DNA of 14,613 bases from an uncultured Acidobacteriota bacterium. Lineage in GTDB: Bacteria > Acidobacteriota > Terriglobia > Terriglobales > Acidobacteriaceae. Both the position numbers and the translations under genes were made by a program. The DNA lies in contig CAILBQ010000357.1 in the NCBI GenBank assembly GCA_903832475.1, positions 1 through 14,613 on the forward strand, in the 5' to 3' direction. This document shows, one piece after another, positions 1 to 6,380 of this stretch. The notes beneath the pieces are model-generated. The model was not told where the DNA came from. It worked only from the letters and a program-made list of their open reading frames with translations, and did no database searches. Each line of letters starts with the position of its first letter. The first letter of the stretch is position 1.

Positions 1-40
1 CAATTTTGGGGGTGCGCGAGGATCTGAGGCGGGTGAGCTT

Positions 41-664
41 TCAGCGAAGTTGCCCGAGGGAAAGGATTCGCTCTGTGCCGCGCGGGAGGGGAATGGGTTC
101 GGACCAGGTGATGGAGGAGGCGGCTTTTTGCCGCAGGGTGGCGATTTCCTTGTTGGTGGAGAGGAGGGCGACCCAGCCGTGGGGAGCGAGGAGGGAGATA
201 GCGGCGAGGAGGGCGCGGGCGGGGTCGTCGACGGCGCGGAGGGTGATGCAGTCGAATGGGGTGGTGAGGGTTTCGGCGCGGGCAGAGTGCACGTGGGCGG
301 TCAGGGAGAGGGTACGGACGGCTTCGCGGAGGAAGGCGGCCTTCTTGTTTTGGGACTCGGCGAGAGTGACGGATAAGTCGTTTCGGATGAGTGCGATAGG
401 GATGCCGGGGAGGCCGGCGCCGGAGCCGAAGTCGAGCACACTGGAAACGTTTACAGGAAGGTGTCGTGCGCAGAGGATGGATTCGAGGAAGTGGCGGGAG
501 AGGATGCCGTCCTGGTCGCGGATGGCGGTGAGGTTGGTGCGGGAGTTCCATTTCTGGAGGTGGGCGAGGTAAGCGGTGAATTTTTCGCCAAGTTCAGGTG
601 AAAGCGGATCGGAGCCGGCATCTACGAGGAGCTGGTTGAGACGGGCGGCGGGGTCGGAGGGCAT
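41..664 (-). CDS. rsmG: 16S rRNA (guanine-N7) methyltransferase RsmG (GidB)
   Basis: This 207-residue protein has the usual length for RsmG, the SAM-dependent enzyme that makes m7G527 in 16S rRNA of the small ribosomal subunit. Visible landmarks in order are the N-terminal KWNSRTNLTAIRD segment (about residues 39-50), RHFLESI (58-64), the glycine-rich SAM-binding loop LDFGSGAGLPG (77-87), the acidic end of the next strand at TLAES, and the conserved TLRAVDD segment near residue 140. All are typical of the family. The ATG at 664 gives a family-like N terminus, although no strong Shine-Dalgarno precedes it. The gene reads leftward, away from the accessory stretch, and its codons are C-rich, so the plus strand here is G-rich. 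It is the only clear housekeeping gene in the left part of the window and probably marks the chromosomal backbone. The assignment is secure. Confidence 0.97.
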   Translation of the reverse strand: MPSDPAARLNQLLVDAGSDPLSPELGEKFTAYLAHLQKWNSRTNLTAIRDQDGILSRHFLESILCARHLPVNVSSVLDFGSGAGLPGIPIALIRNDLSVTLAESQNKKAAFLREAVRTLSLTAHVHSARAETLTTPFDCITLRAVDDPARALLAAISLLAPHGWVALLSTNKEIATLRQKAASSITWSEPIPLPRGTERILSLGQLR

Positions 665-806
665 GCTGGAATTTTACGGGAGGCCCCTGATGCATTTCCC
701 CTTGCGCCGGCAAGGACAGAGCATCATGAGCATACCGGGAATGCTTTGAAAGAGACGAAGGCATGATTTCGACCTTGGCGGAGGCGAAAGGCGAGAGTTT
801 TCAAGC

Positions 807-1180
807 GTACCTGGCCCTTGCTCTACAAACCAGGCTGGATTGATGATTTTGCAGCGCGGCGGGGCGGCGGCAATTCCTTAAAGTTTGGCAACGCACGACG
901 AAGGTGGGTGTCCTGGAGAAAGTCGGATCATGGATCAAGGTCTGCCGTTCTTGTCGCGTTATCAGATGGAAGAGATGTCGTGGCCTGTGAGGCGCGTATG
1001 GCATCCCGCGCCCAACGGCCTGGCGGGTCTGGCGAAAAACTAGCGTAGGCAGTGCGCTCAGATCAGTTCTGTGAAGCGCGCTTCTCGCAAGCAGCACTGA
1101 TATTGGTTTCGCCAACGGGCGCGAGATCGCCGATCCATTCATCAAAAGCCGAGCTATCGTGTGCGCCATCGGGTTGGTAC
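807..1180 (+). repeat. Dispersed intergenic repeat, copy A (long form)
   Basis: This block of about 374 bp is clearly related to 5377-5701, and its last 110 bp or so also match 3890-4016. Shared landmarks with copy C are CCTGG near the left end, CAGGCTGGA, TTGCAGCGCGGC, TGGAGAA with GTCGGAT, GTTATCAGA, GCGCTTCTCG, GATATTGGTTTCGCC, GCGCGAGAT and GTGTGCGCC. Copy A has about 45-50 bp in the middle (around 975-1025) that copy C lacks. It begins GTACC and ends GGTAC, a very short inverted end. Reading frames inside it show no convincing protein, so minus-strand ORFs of up to 164 codons across it are treated as spurious. It lies upstream of the DUF4209 gene in the same orientation as the other copies. 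Confidence 0.75.
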
Positions 1181-1524
1181 ATTTCAGCCTGTTGATTGTT
1201 ACTGATCTGTGTCGATGAGCGCATTGGCGATTTCGCAACAATTCAGCAGCGTCTCTACCGGAAACTGCGTTGATCGTTAGTAATTCCGTCAACACTGCGT
1301 GAGCGAGTGCTCAACGAGTGCATTGACCTATCATCAACAGGAGAAGACTCGTTCACTTGTCCGAGAACCCGCCTATGCGGCGACTGACGAGAAATGAGGT
1401 TATTGCTAATAATCTTCTGTAGAGACGCTTCACCTCTGCTGTAACAGAGAGAACTGCAGAAACAGTGCCCGCCGCTGGTGACGATTCGCACTCAAAGTAA
1501 AGCGGCGGAGAAAGAGGTTCGATT
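1181..1524. other. Spacer between repeat copy A and the DUF4209 gene
   Basis: About 340 bp without a convincing gene, tRNA or terminator. ORFs on the minus strand here lack codon bias and recognisable content. The only functional element I can support is the ribosome binding site AGAGG at 1513-1517, seven bases before the GTG start at 1525. No clear sigma70-type promoter could be picked out by eye. Confidence 0.5.
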
Positions 1525-3363
1525 GTGAAACTGCCTGCCTGGACTGAAGAAATTCTCGCTGCCTATGACGAAAAAACAACACCTCACAACGAAGTTGAGA
1601 TCGCCGAGGCAATCAGCGCCGCGCGCAAGAGCAAGGGAGACTTGAGCGAGGAAGATTTCAAAGCCCTGCTCGCGGAGCGTTCGGCATTTTTCTTCATCGA
1701 AAGCCATGGCGACTCCAGCAGGTGGGGCTCATATTTTGAGCCGATGGCGGAATTGGGGAGAGCGGATGGAGGCACTCTGCTTTCTCCAGACATAGCCAAA
1801 CTCGACGATCAAACATTGGAGCATTGGAGGAATCGCGCTGGGTCGGCAAAGAACCCCATGATGCGAGCCCGATACGCGGACCTGGTGTGGGAATTTGGCC
1901 GGAGATTAGGCGATGCGAAGCGAGACCATTCTTGCGCGCTGATCGCGACAGAAGCCTACGTAGAGGCGGCCAACAAGCAACTTTATACATTCTCCATCGA
2001 AGGGGTGCGATGGATCGTCCGGGCCCTGGACATTGCCACAGCGACGAACAACAAAGATGGTGCTAGGGCAGCCGCCGATGCGCTTCTCTCACTGGTAGCG
2101 GGCGACCAAAACTTGCGGAATATGGGTACATGGATTGCACCATTCGACTACCTTTACGACAAAAAGGGGCTGCTGACGCCTGAGCAATCGGCGAAGATAA
2201 TTGCCGATCTTGAGGACATTCTGGCGAGGACATCGGTACCGGATCCGGAGAAGAACGAGTTCGATCCGTTCGGCGCGCAAGCGGCAGCGGAGAGGCTAGC
2301 TCAGCATTACCGTCGCCAGAGCGCAAAAGCTGAGGTTGAGCGGGTTGTAAAGAGCTACGGCGGAGCCTTCGAGTTCGTAGCTAAGGAAGCGAGCCCCATG
2401 CTGGCAATGGCTTGGCTCCAGCCGGTTATTGAACGCTACGAACAAGAAAACCTGAAGGCCGATGCCGAGCGCGTTCAAATTCTTGCCGCTGAGAAGGGGG
2501 CAAATGTCGCGAGCGACCTCAAGATATATTCGGTCGAAGCGGAAATCGACGCGGAGAAAATCGAGGCCGAAATCGAATTGCTTATCGGAGGAGATGAGTT
2601 CGATAAGGCGATGATGCGCGTGGCCGACAGATTCATTCCAGAGACCAAGTTTGCGAGAAGCCTCGTTGAAGACCGAAAGAAAACTGCGCCGTTGTTGAGC
2701 ATGATCAGGTCGGTGATCGTTCGCTCCGATGGGCAGCCCGAAGCTGTAATCGATCCGGATGACGAGGAAGGGACGCTTCACCACCAAATCAATCAGTACA
2801 TGGCTTTCGGTCAAGGTATGTTGCGTCATTCCCTGAGGCGGCTCTTTGAAAAATTCTCGGTCTCGGCGGAAGACCTGGTGAGATTCGTTTATCAGTCACC
2901 GATTTTTCTGGAGAGCAGAAGGGCGCTGCTTCAGTCAGGTGTACAGGCATATTTCGACGGGGATTTCATCAAAGCCGTACACGTACTCGTACCTCAAGTG
3001 GAGGATACGCTAAGGAGCCTGGCGGCGAAGTCCGCTATTCCGGTTTATAAAACCGTGCGTGCCGCGTCCGGTATCACGGACGTTAAGAGCATGAACAACA
3101 TCCTCGAAGATCAGAGGGTGAGGAATATGCTGACGGAGGATTTGTGGCGCTACCTGACGGTGCTCTATATCGACAGGCGCGGCCTCAATCTCCGTAACGA
3201 TCTTGCCCACGGTCTCGTCAACACGGAAAGCTTCAATACTCTGATATGTGACCGCGTCATACACAGCCTGATGGTCCTGGGAATGATGCGGCCCAAAGCA
3301 CCGGAAGCTGAGCCCGCTATCGGAATCACGGACGCGATCCCGGCTGAAAACGCAATTGAATAA
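1525..3363 (+). CDS. DUF4209 (HEPN-like, RNxxxHG) domain protein
   Basis: This soluble protein of 612 residues has no signal peptide or membrane segment. The C-terminal part (about residues 470-590) matches the DUF4209 pattern. The helix segment YFDGDFIKAVHVLVPQVEDT is followed by R-LAAKSAIP, and then RNDLAHG at residues 557-563 carries the RNxxxHG signature of that domain. The R-x4-H spacing (R557, H562) is also that of HEPN-superfamily RNases, so RNA cleavage is a reasonable but unproven guess. The first 200 residues are helical, with WSSYFEPM-type aromatic stretches (seen as RWGSYFEPM), and may form the separate N-terminal domain often paired with DUF4209. The start is GTG, chosen for AGAGG seven bases upstream. 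No partner gene is adjacent. It sits alone between repeat copies A and B, as an accessory or defence gene would. The family call is good and the role is unknown. Confidence 0.85.
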   Translation: MKLPAWTEEILAAYDEKTTPHNEVEIAEAISAARKSKGDLSEEDFKALLAERSAFFFIESHGDSSRWGSYFEPMAELGRADGGTLLSPDIAKLDDQTLEHWRNRAGSAKNPMMRARYADLVWEFGRRLGDAKRDHSCALIATEAYVEAANKQLYTFSIEGVRWIVRALDIATATNNKDGARAAADALLSLVAGDQNLRNMGTWIAPFDYLYDKKGLLTPEQSAKIIADLEDILARTSVPDPEKNEFDPFGAQAAAERLAQHYRRQSAKAEVERVVKSYGGAFEFVAKEASPMLAMAWLQPVIERYEQENLKADAERVQILAAEKGANVASDLKIYSVEAEIDAEKIEAEIELLIGGDEFDKAMMRVADRFIPETKFARSLVEDRKKTAPLLSMIRSVIVRSDGQPEAVIDPDDEEGTLHHQINQYMAFGQGMLRHSLRRLFEKFSVSAEDLVRFVYQSPIFLESRRALLQSGVQAYFDGDFIKAVHVLVPQVEDTLRSLAAKSAIPVYKTVRAASGITDVKSMNNILEDQRVRNMLTEDLWRYLTVLYIDRRGLNLRNDLAHGLVNTESFNTLICDRVIHSLMVLGMMRPKAPEAEPAIGITDAIPAENAIE

Positions 3364-3864
3364 TTCGGAGTCGTGCGATAAAGGGCGGTAATCGCAAAAC
3401 CAAACAACGGGTTCGATTGGTTCGATCAGCGATAGAGTATGTGCTTTGCTCGCGCTCTCATGCGACCGACCGGGATAGCTATCAGGGCTCTACGGCCTGC
3501 GCAATCACTACCAAAGGCAGTTGTTCGAGAATCCGACTGTCCGGCAAATGATCGTCGTAATGGAGGCGCATCTCTTCCTCGACGAGCGATAAATCGCCAT
3601 TGCACTCACTGACACGATTAAGCCCGATATGTCGGCTTCTCGGAGGTGACCTGGTTAGGCCTTCCCAACTTGCGATACCAGTCCGCTGCGATTGCTCAGG
3701 CTGGATACTTGCTCAAACGCCGCTGTTGTCCGTTGATGGATGGAAAAGAAAATGGCTTGGAGCCATTGAGGCTCCTCGCGGGGAGTGGGTGTTGTTTCGG
3801 TACGGCTGACGCCGTGCCCTTTCACAAGGCGAGATTCAACCTGCATAGGGGAGGTGGGGTGGGT
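3364..3864. other. Long gene-poor spacer after the DUF4209 gene
   Basis: About 500 bp with no intact gene. Short ORFs here (60-140 codons on either strand) lack codon bias, good start sites and recognisable domains. It contains one protein-like fragment, listed separately at 3479-3592. A weak stem GCGAT...ATCGC near 3376-3396 follows the DUF4209 stop but has no T-run, so I do not call it a terminator. Confidence 0.45.
3479..3592 (+). pseudogene. Possible C-terminal remnant of a lost gene
   Basis: A 37-codon open frame ending at TAA (3590-3592) reads GLYGLRNHYQRQLFENP then TVRQMIVVMEAHLFLDER, which has the amphipathic, evenly mixed composition of a real protein C terminus. The rest of this spacer translates into noise. 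The frame is closed immediately upstream by TAG at 3476-3478, and there is no start codon or ribosome binding site. I read it as the tail of a decayed gene, but I cannot name the family. It could also be chance, since the segment is short. Confidence 0.25.
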
Positions 3865-4016
3865 GGATGCAGCCCTCGGCATTTGGATATTGCGAGACGC
3901 CGTTTTCGCGAGCAGCAGTGATATTGGTTTCGCAAAGGAGCGCGAGATCGGCGATCCGCTCACGGAGAACCGGGCTACCGTGTGCGCTATGCATTGGTCA
4001 ATATAAGCCGACATCC
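3865..4016 (+). repeat. Dispersed intergenic repeat, copy B (truncated 3' part)
   Basis: Only the right-hand part of the repeat is recognisable here. CGCGAGCAGCAGTGATATTG, GGTTTCGC, GGAGCGCGAGATCG, GCGATCC and GTGTGCGC match copies A and C. The end ATAAGCCGAC matches the base sequence just beyond copy C's right end, so B resembles C more than A at this point. The left boundary is vague, and similarity fades before about 3890. It has the same orientation as A and C and lies about 105 bp before the end of the convergent minus-strand membrane-protein gene. Confidence 0.65.
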
Positions 4017-4122
4017 CATTCCTGACCCGGTCCCACTGAGCGTGGCGACGCTTTTCCGCGAGCGCAGGCCCGCATAGTTCCACTTATCGGTGATCGCCTG
4101 TCCTTCGCGAAGGAAAGGAGCT

Positions 4123-4464
4123 CTACAGAAGTAGATGGATCAGAGGCAGAATCGGAATCAGCAGAATCAGGGACTGCTTGCTTAGCCGGATCAAGGCTGG
4201 CCGATCGTTGAGCAGATCCGCGACCTCTCTCTCCGCTTGCTCTCGTGTTCGGATCTTGATCGCGAGAGCCAGGAGGGGAAGGTAGTTGAGAGCAACAAGC
4301 AACAAGTAGGCTCCGAGAGCAAGGTGCGCGCCGCTTCGACCCCGGAGAAGGGAGAACGATCCCAACATCGCAGGTAAAAGAAAGCCGATGGCGAATTCGG
4401 CGATGACGAGTCGGGCGCCATGCAAGGCCATGTCGGCTGCTGCGAGCTTACGAAAGTCAAACAT
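4123..4464 (-). CDS. Small three-helix inner-membrane protein, function unknown
   Basis: This protein of 113 residues has three hydrophobic segments: about 16-37 (ARLVIAEFAIGFLLPAMLGS), 47-68 (LALGAYLLLVALNYLPLLAL) and 96-113 (SLILLIPILPLIHLLL). Between the second and third lies a charged loop (residues 70-95, IRTREQAEREVADLLNDRPA), probably cytoplasmic. The start at 4464 follows a purine-rich GGAGAGGAG about 12 bases upstream on the minus strand. A TATGAT hexamer (4494-4499, minus) could be its -10 box, but no good -35 goes with it. It is divergent from the 84-residue gene, with a 159-bp shared upstream region that contains the palindromic operator, so common control by the nearby MarR protein is possible. 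I do not recognise a named family. Confidence 0.7.
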   Translation of the reverse strand: MFDFRKLAAADMALHGARLVIAEFAIGFLLPAMLGSFSLLRGRSGAHLALGAYLLLVALNYLPLLALAIKIRTREQAEREVADLLNDRPALIRLSKQSLILLIPILPLIHLLL

Positions 4465-4561
4465 AGAAGTGAACTGCTCCTCTCCAGACGTAAATCATAG
4501 GTAGCCAGTAACACAACTTCATGGCAGAGCATGGATCTGATCGCTGGACGCGAACACATCC

Positions 4562-4590
4562 TTGAAAGATGCCGATCCCCAGTGTATATT
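4562..4590 (+). promoter_or_regulatory. Sigma70-like promoter of the 84-residue gene
   Basis: TTGAAA (4562-4567) and TATATT (4585-4590) are separated by exactly 17 bases. They lie 34 bases before the ATG at 4624, and transcription would start near 4597. The palindromic operator begins on the last base of the -10 box. Confidence 0.7.
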
Positions 4591-4608
4591 GTTTCGTAGT
4601 ACGAAACA
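4590..4608. promoter_or_regulatory. Perfect palindromic operator (MarR-type candidate)
   Basis: TGTTTCGTAGTACGAAACA is a 9-bp perfect inverted repeat around a single central G. It touches the -10 box and covers the expected transcription start, so a bound dimer should block RNA polymerase. Its size and symmetry suit a winged-helix dimer such as the MarR protein encoded 200 bp downstream on the other strand. No second copy was found upstream of marR itself. Confidence 0.7.
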
Positions 4609-4623
4609 TACAGGAGAAACGCG

Positions 4624-4878
4624 ATGCAAATGTATCCGGTAGAAGAAGCAATTCGCGCGCAGAAGGCCCTTCGTGAGGCGGCAGGACTCGGTCCGGAACA
4701 GTTCCCCATTCAGGCATTTGTCGGCATGATCAGCGACGAGGTGGATCAGCTGCGTCAACTTGGGAAATCAGACGACGAGATCGCCAGCTTGATCGAGGCG
4801 AACTCCAGCATCAGGATCACCGCTTCCGAGATTGCGAAGAATTACGCTTCAGCGGAGGAGCGTCACCAGCACTCATGA
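4624..4878 (+). CDS. Small conserved protein of unknown function, under MarR-type operator
   Basis: An acidic, soluble protein of 84 residues with a mostly helical look and no membrane segment. The distinctive core is GLGPEQFPIQAFVGMISDEV (about residues 21-40), followed by DQLRQLGKSDDEIASLIEAN and a C-terminal SEIAKNYAS segment. It resembles small uncharacterised proteins I recall from other bacteria, but I know no function. The ATG has an excellent AGGAGA six bases upstream and sits behind a clear promoter overlapped by a palindromic operator. Its last 62 bases overlap the 3' end of the convergent marR gene, so the two transcripts are antisense to each other there. The most likely reading is a target gene of that regulator, perhaps a stress or small-molecule response protein. 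Confidence 0.85.
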   Translation: MQMYPVEEAIRAQKALREAAGLGPEQFPIQAFVGMISDEVDQLRQLGKSDDEIASLIEANSSIRITASEIAKNYASAEERHQHS

Positions 4879-5323
4879 GTTCAGCGCTCGCTTGAAGCAG
4901 GGCTTCGAGACCCTGCACGAGGCCTGTCCGCTGATCGGGCGTCAACTTCCTGAAGAGCGCAGTCATATGGCGATGGAAGTCTGCCGAAGCTGCGTTCTGC
5001 ATCGATCTTCCATCGTCAGTCAATGACAGATGGACGACGCGACGATCCTGGTCGCTTCGAGTTCTCGTCAGCAGGCCCCGATCCTCCAGGCTGTCGATTG
5101 TCTTCGCAACCGTAGCCGTTCCTAGATTCATTCTCGCTGCCAATTCGCTGAGCGTCATGCTCTTTGCCCCGTCGGGGATCAGGTTGAGCGTCATGAACTG
5201 GGTAGCACTCAGACCAGCGTTTTGGAATCTGTTGAAGTTGGACGCTTGTATCATTTGCCTTGCACCCAGCCAGGCTTGAAGGAAACGTGTCACGGTTCGA
5301 TCTAAGGAGCGGTCAGCGGCCAT
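4817..5323 (-). CDS. MarR family transcriptional regulator
   Basis: This 168-residue protein has the usual length for MarR, a homodimeric winged-helix repressor of stress, efflux or catabolic genes. The recognition region is clear: LSELAARMNLGTATVAKTID (about residues 58-77) is helix-turn-helix, followed by SLEDRGLLTRTRSDQDRR and the wing ending VHLSLTDDG (about 95-103), with the family's D-x-R signature. The long helices before and after it (16-45 and 105-150) form the dimer arm. The C terminus is basic (KRNSSQSRKR). The ATG at 5323 has only a weak ribosome binding site. An 8-bp inverted repeat lies just upstream at 5338-5374. The gene converges on the 84-residue gene and overlaps it by 62 bp. 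Its most likely operator is the palindrome at 4590-4608. The ligand is unknown. Confidence 0.93.
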   Translation of the reverse strand: MAADRSLDRTVTRFLQAWLGARQMIQASNFNRFQNAGLSATQFMTLNLIPDGAKSMTLSELAARMNLGTATVAKTIDSLEDRGLLTRTRSDQDRRVVHLSLTDDGRSMQNAASADFHRHMTALFRKLTPDQRTGLVQGLEALLQASAELMSAGDAPPLKRNSSQSRKR

Positions 5324-5337
5324 AGTGATCTTTGTCG

Positions 5338-5374
5338 TGTTCCTGGATAGCGTTCCCGCAGAATATCAGGAACA
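5338..5374. promoter_or_regulatory. Inverted repeat in the marR upstream region
   Basis: TGTTCCTG (5338-5345) and CAGGAACA (5367-5374) are perfect 8-bp arms separated by 21 bases. They lie 15 bases before the marR start on the minus strand and could form a stem-loop in the leader or be two operator half-sites. They do not resemble the 4590-4608 palindrome, so binding by the same protein is not supported. Confidence 0.3.
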
Positions 5375-5376
5375 GC

Positions 5377-5701
5377 GTGCCTGGCACTTGTGTTCCAAGC
5401 AGGCTGGAGAGATGATTTGCAGCGCGGCGCGGCGGGGATAATTCTTTAACGTTGGGTGACGCATGACGATGGTGTGTGCCCTGGAGAAGAGTCGGATTAC
5501 GGATGAACGTCTGCCGTGCCTGTCGAGTTATCAGAAGGAAGATGGCGGGCGTGGCGAAAGAGCAGCTTAGGCATTGCGCTGAGATGAGTCCGGTGAAACG
5601 CGCTTCTCGAACGCGGCAGTGATATTGGTTTCGCCAAGGAGCGCGAGATTGCCGATTCACTTGCCGAAAACCCAGCTATAGTGTGCGCCCTAGGTTGGTA
5701 C
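5377..5701 (+). repeat. Dispersed intergenic repeat, copy C
   Basis: A copy of about 325 bp, collinear with 807-1180 except for a gap of roughly 45-50 bp in the middle. It keeps CAGGCTGGA, TTGCAGCGCGGC, GAGTCGGAT, GTTATCAGA, ACGCGCTTCTCG, GTGATATTGGTTTCGCCAAG, GAGCGCGAGAT and GTGTGCGCCC. Its right end continues into ATAAGCCGAC, also seen at the end of copy B. It lies directly upstream of marR (minus strand) and precedes the TPR operon on the plus strand. A plus-strand frame through its right end is open for 36 codons (5618-5728, beginning SDIGFAKEREIAD) and is partly kept in copy B, but it lacks a start. Confidence 0.75.
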
Positions 5702-5999
5702 ATAAGCCGACTTATGGGGACCGACTAAATCGGCGGGCAGGAACGGCCTTAGATTCGAAGGTCGCATCGAGTCACGTCGATACGATCAAGAACACGCGAG
5801 AGCCGGAACTATGCGCCTCGGGGAAAACGCTCGACCCCACGCGAACACTATGGTGCGATGCCCGTCACGTGCCCCGGCGCCGCTTCCTGTTTCCCCAACC
5901 AGGTCGAATTGCATTTCTCCCAGGATGGTTGACAAGTTCCCTTTCAGCTTATTACCGTGCAGGCACACTGAACGATTCCGCAGGAGGGAGGAAAACGCC
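5702..5999. other. C-rich leader region of the TPR operon
   Basis: About 300 bp in which the plus strand turns from G-rich to C-rich. An open frame runs through it into the next gene from ATG at 5811 or 5925, but its translation is Arg/Pro/Ser-rich noise and neither ATG has a ribosome binding site. I therefore treat it as untranslated. It contains a perfect TTGACA at 5929-5934. Confidence 0.45.
5929..5955 (+). promoter_or_regulatory. Possible promoter of the membrane protein-TPR operon
   Basis: TTGACA (5929-5934) is a perfect -35 hexamer. The best -10 match is TATTAC (5950-5955), with a short 15-base spacer. Transcription would start around 5962, leaving a leader of about 40 bases that contains the strong ribosome binding site at 5982-5991. 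If correct, ATG 5925 lies in the promoter and cannot be the start codon. Confidence 0.3.
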
Positions 6000-6380
6000 A
6001 TTCACGACTGGGCAAAAGTCGTCACCGAACCTCTGGGACTAGCAGGATTCGCTCTGTTCCTGGTATTCGGAGTGCTTTCCCGATTGAAAGCAAAAGATGA
6101 ACGGCGCTGGCTCGGGCCTCTGGCCGCGGCCATGGCCGTTATCGCGCTTGCCGGAGGACTGCTGCTGGCCTACCTCAAAGCGGGTACCACCCTGCAACCG
6201 GCCAGTACCATCCAGCCGCCTCAGACACAAACCAACACTGTCCAGCAAACCACGACAGGCAAAGGCAGCCCGATTGTGCAAGGAGTACAGGGAGACGTGA
6301 CCATCAACGTCGACCAAAGCGAAGGCACGCAGGCAAAACACAAATCAGCTTCAACACCCGCGAAAAAGCCCGTTCCATGA
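6000..6380 (+). CDS. Two-helix membrane protein with C-terminal TTTGxxSPI motif; apparent ATT start
   Basis: This protein has 126 residues if it starts at ATT 6000. Segment 8-24 (TEPLGLAGFALFLVFGV) is the first membrane helix, a basic loop SRLKAKDERRW follows, and 41-60 (LGPLAAAMAVIALAGGLLLA) is the second. The positive-inside rule puts the loop in the cytoplasm and the Gln/Thr-rich tail outside. The tail carries QTTTGKGSPIVQGVQGDV (about 83-100) and ends in Lys/Pro-rich sequence. The start is inferred. AGGAGGGAGG (5982-5991) sits eight bases before the ATT, the sequence before it does not look coding, and no ATG, GTG or TTG lies nearby in frame. Alternatives are ATG 5925 (155 residues overall) or ATG 5811 (189), both without ribosome binding sites. 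The stop overlaps the next gene's start as ATGA. The tail motif recurs in that next protein, so the two probably act together. Confidence 0.7.
   Translation: MHDWAKVVTEPLGLAGFALFLVFGVLSRLKAKDERRWLGPLAAAMAVIALAGGLLLAYLKAGTTLQPASTIQPPQTQTNTVQQTTTGKGSPIVQGVQGDVTINVDQSEGTQAKHKSASTPAKKPVP

Noticed and set aside
801..1295. Minus-strand ORF of 164 codons over repeat copy A (and similar ORFs at 3655-4083 and 5313-5703)
   Set aside because: They are related to each other only because they lie on the same non-coding repeat. They are Arg/Ser/His-rich, have no ribosome binding sites, and are broken differently in each copy.
5683..6042. Plus-strand ORF of 119 codons upstream of the TPR operon
   Set aside because: It overlaps the better-supported frame from ATT 6000, has no ribosome binding site and no protein-like segment.
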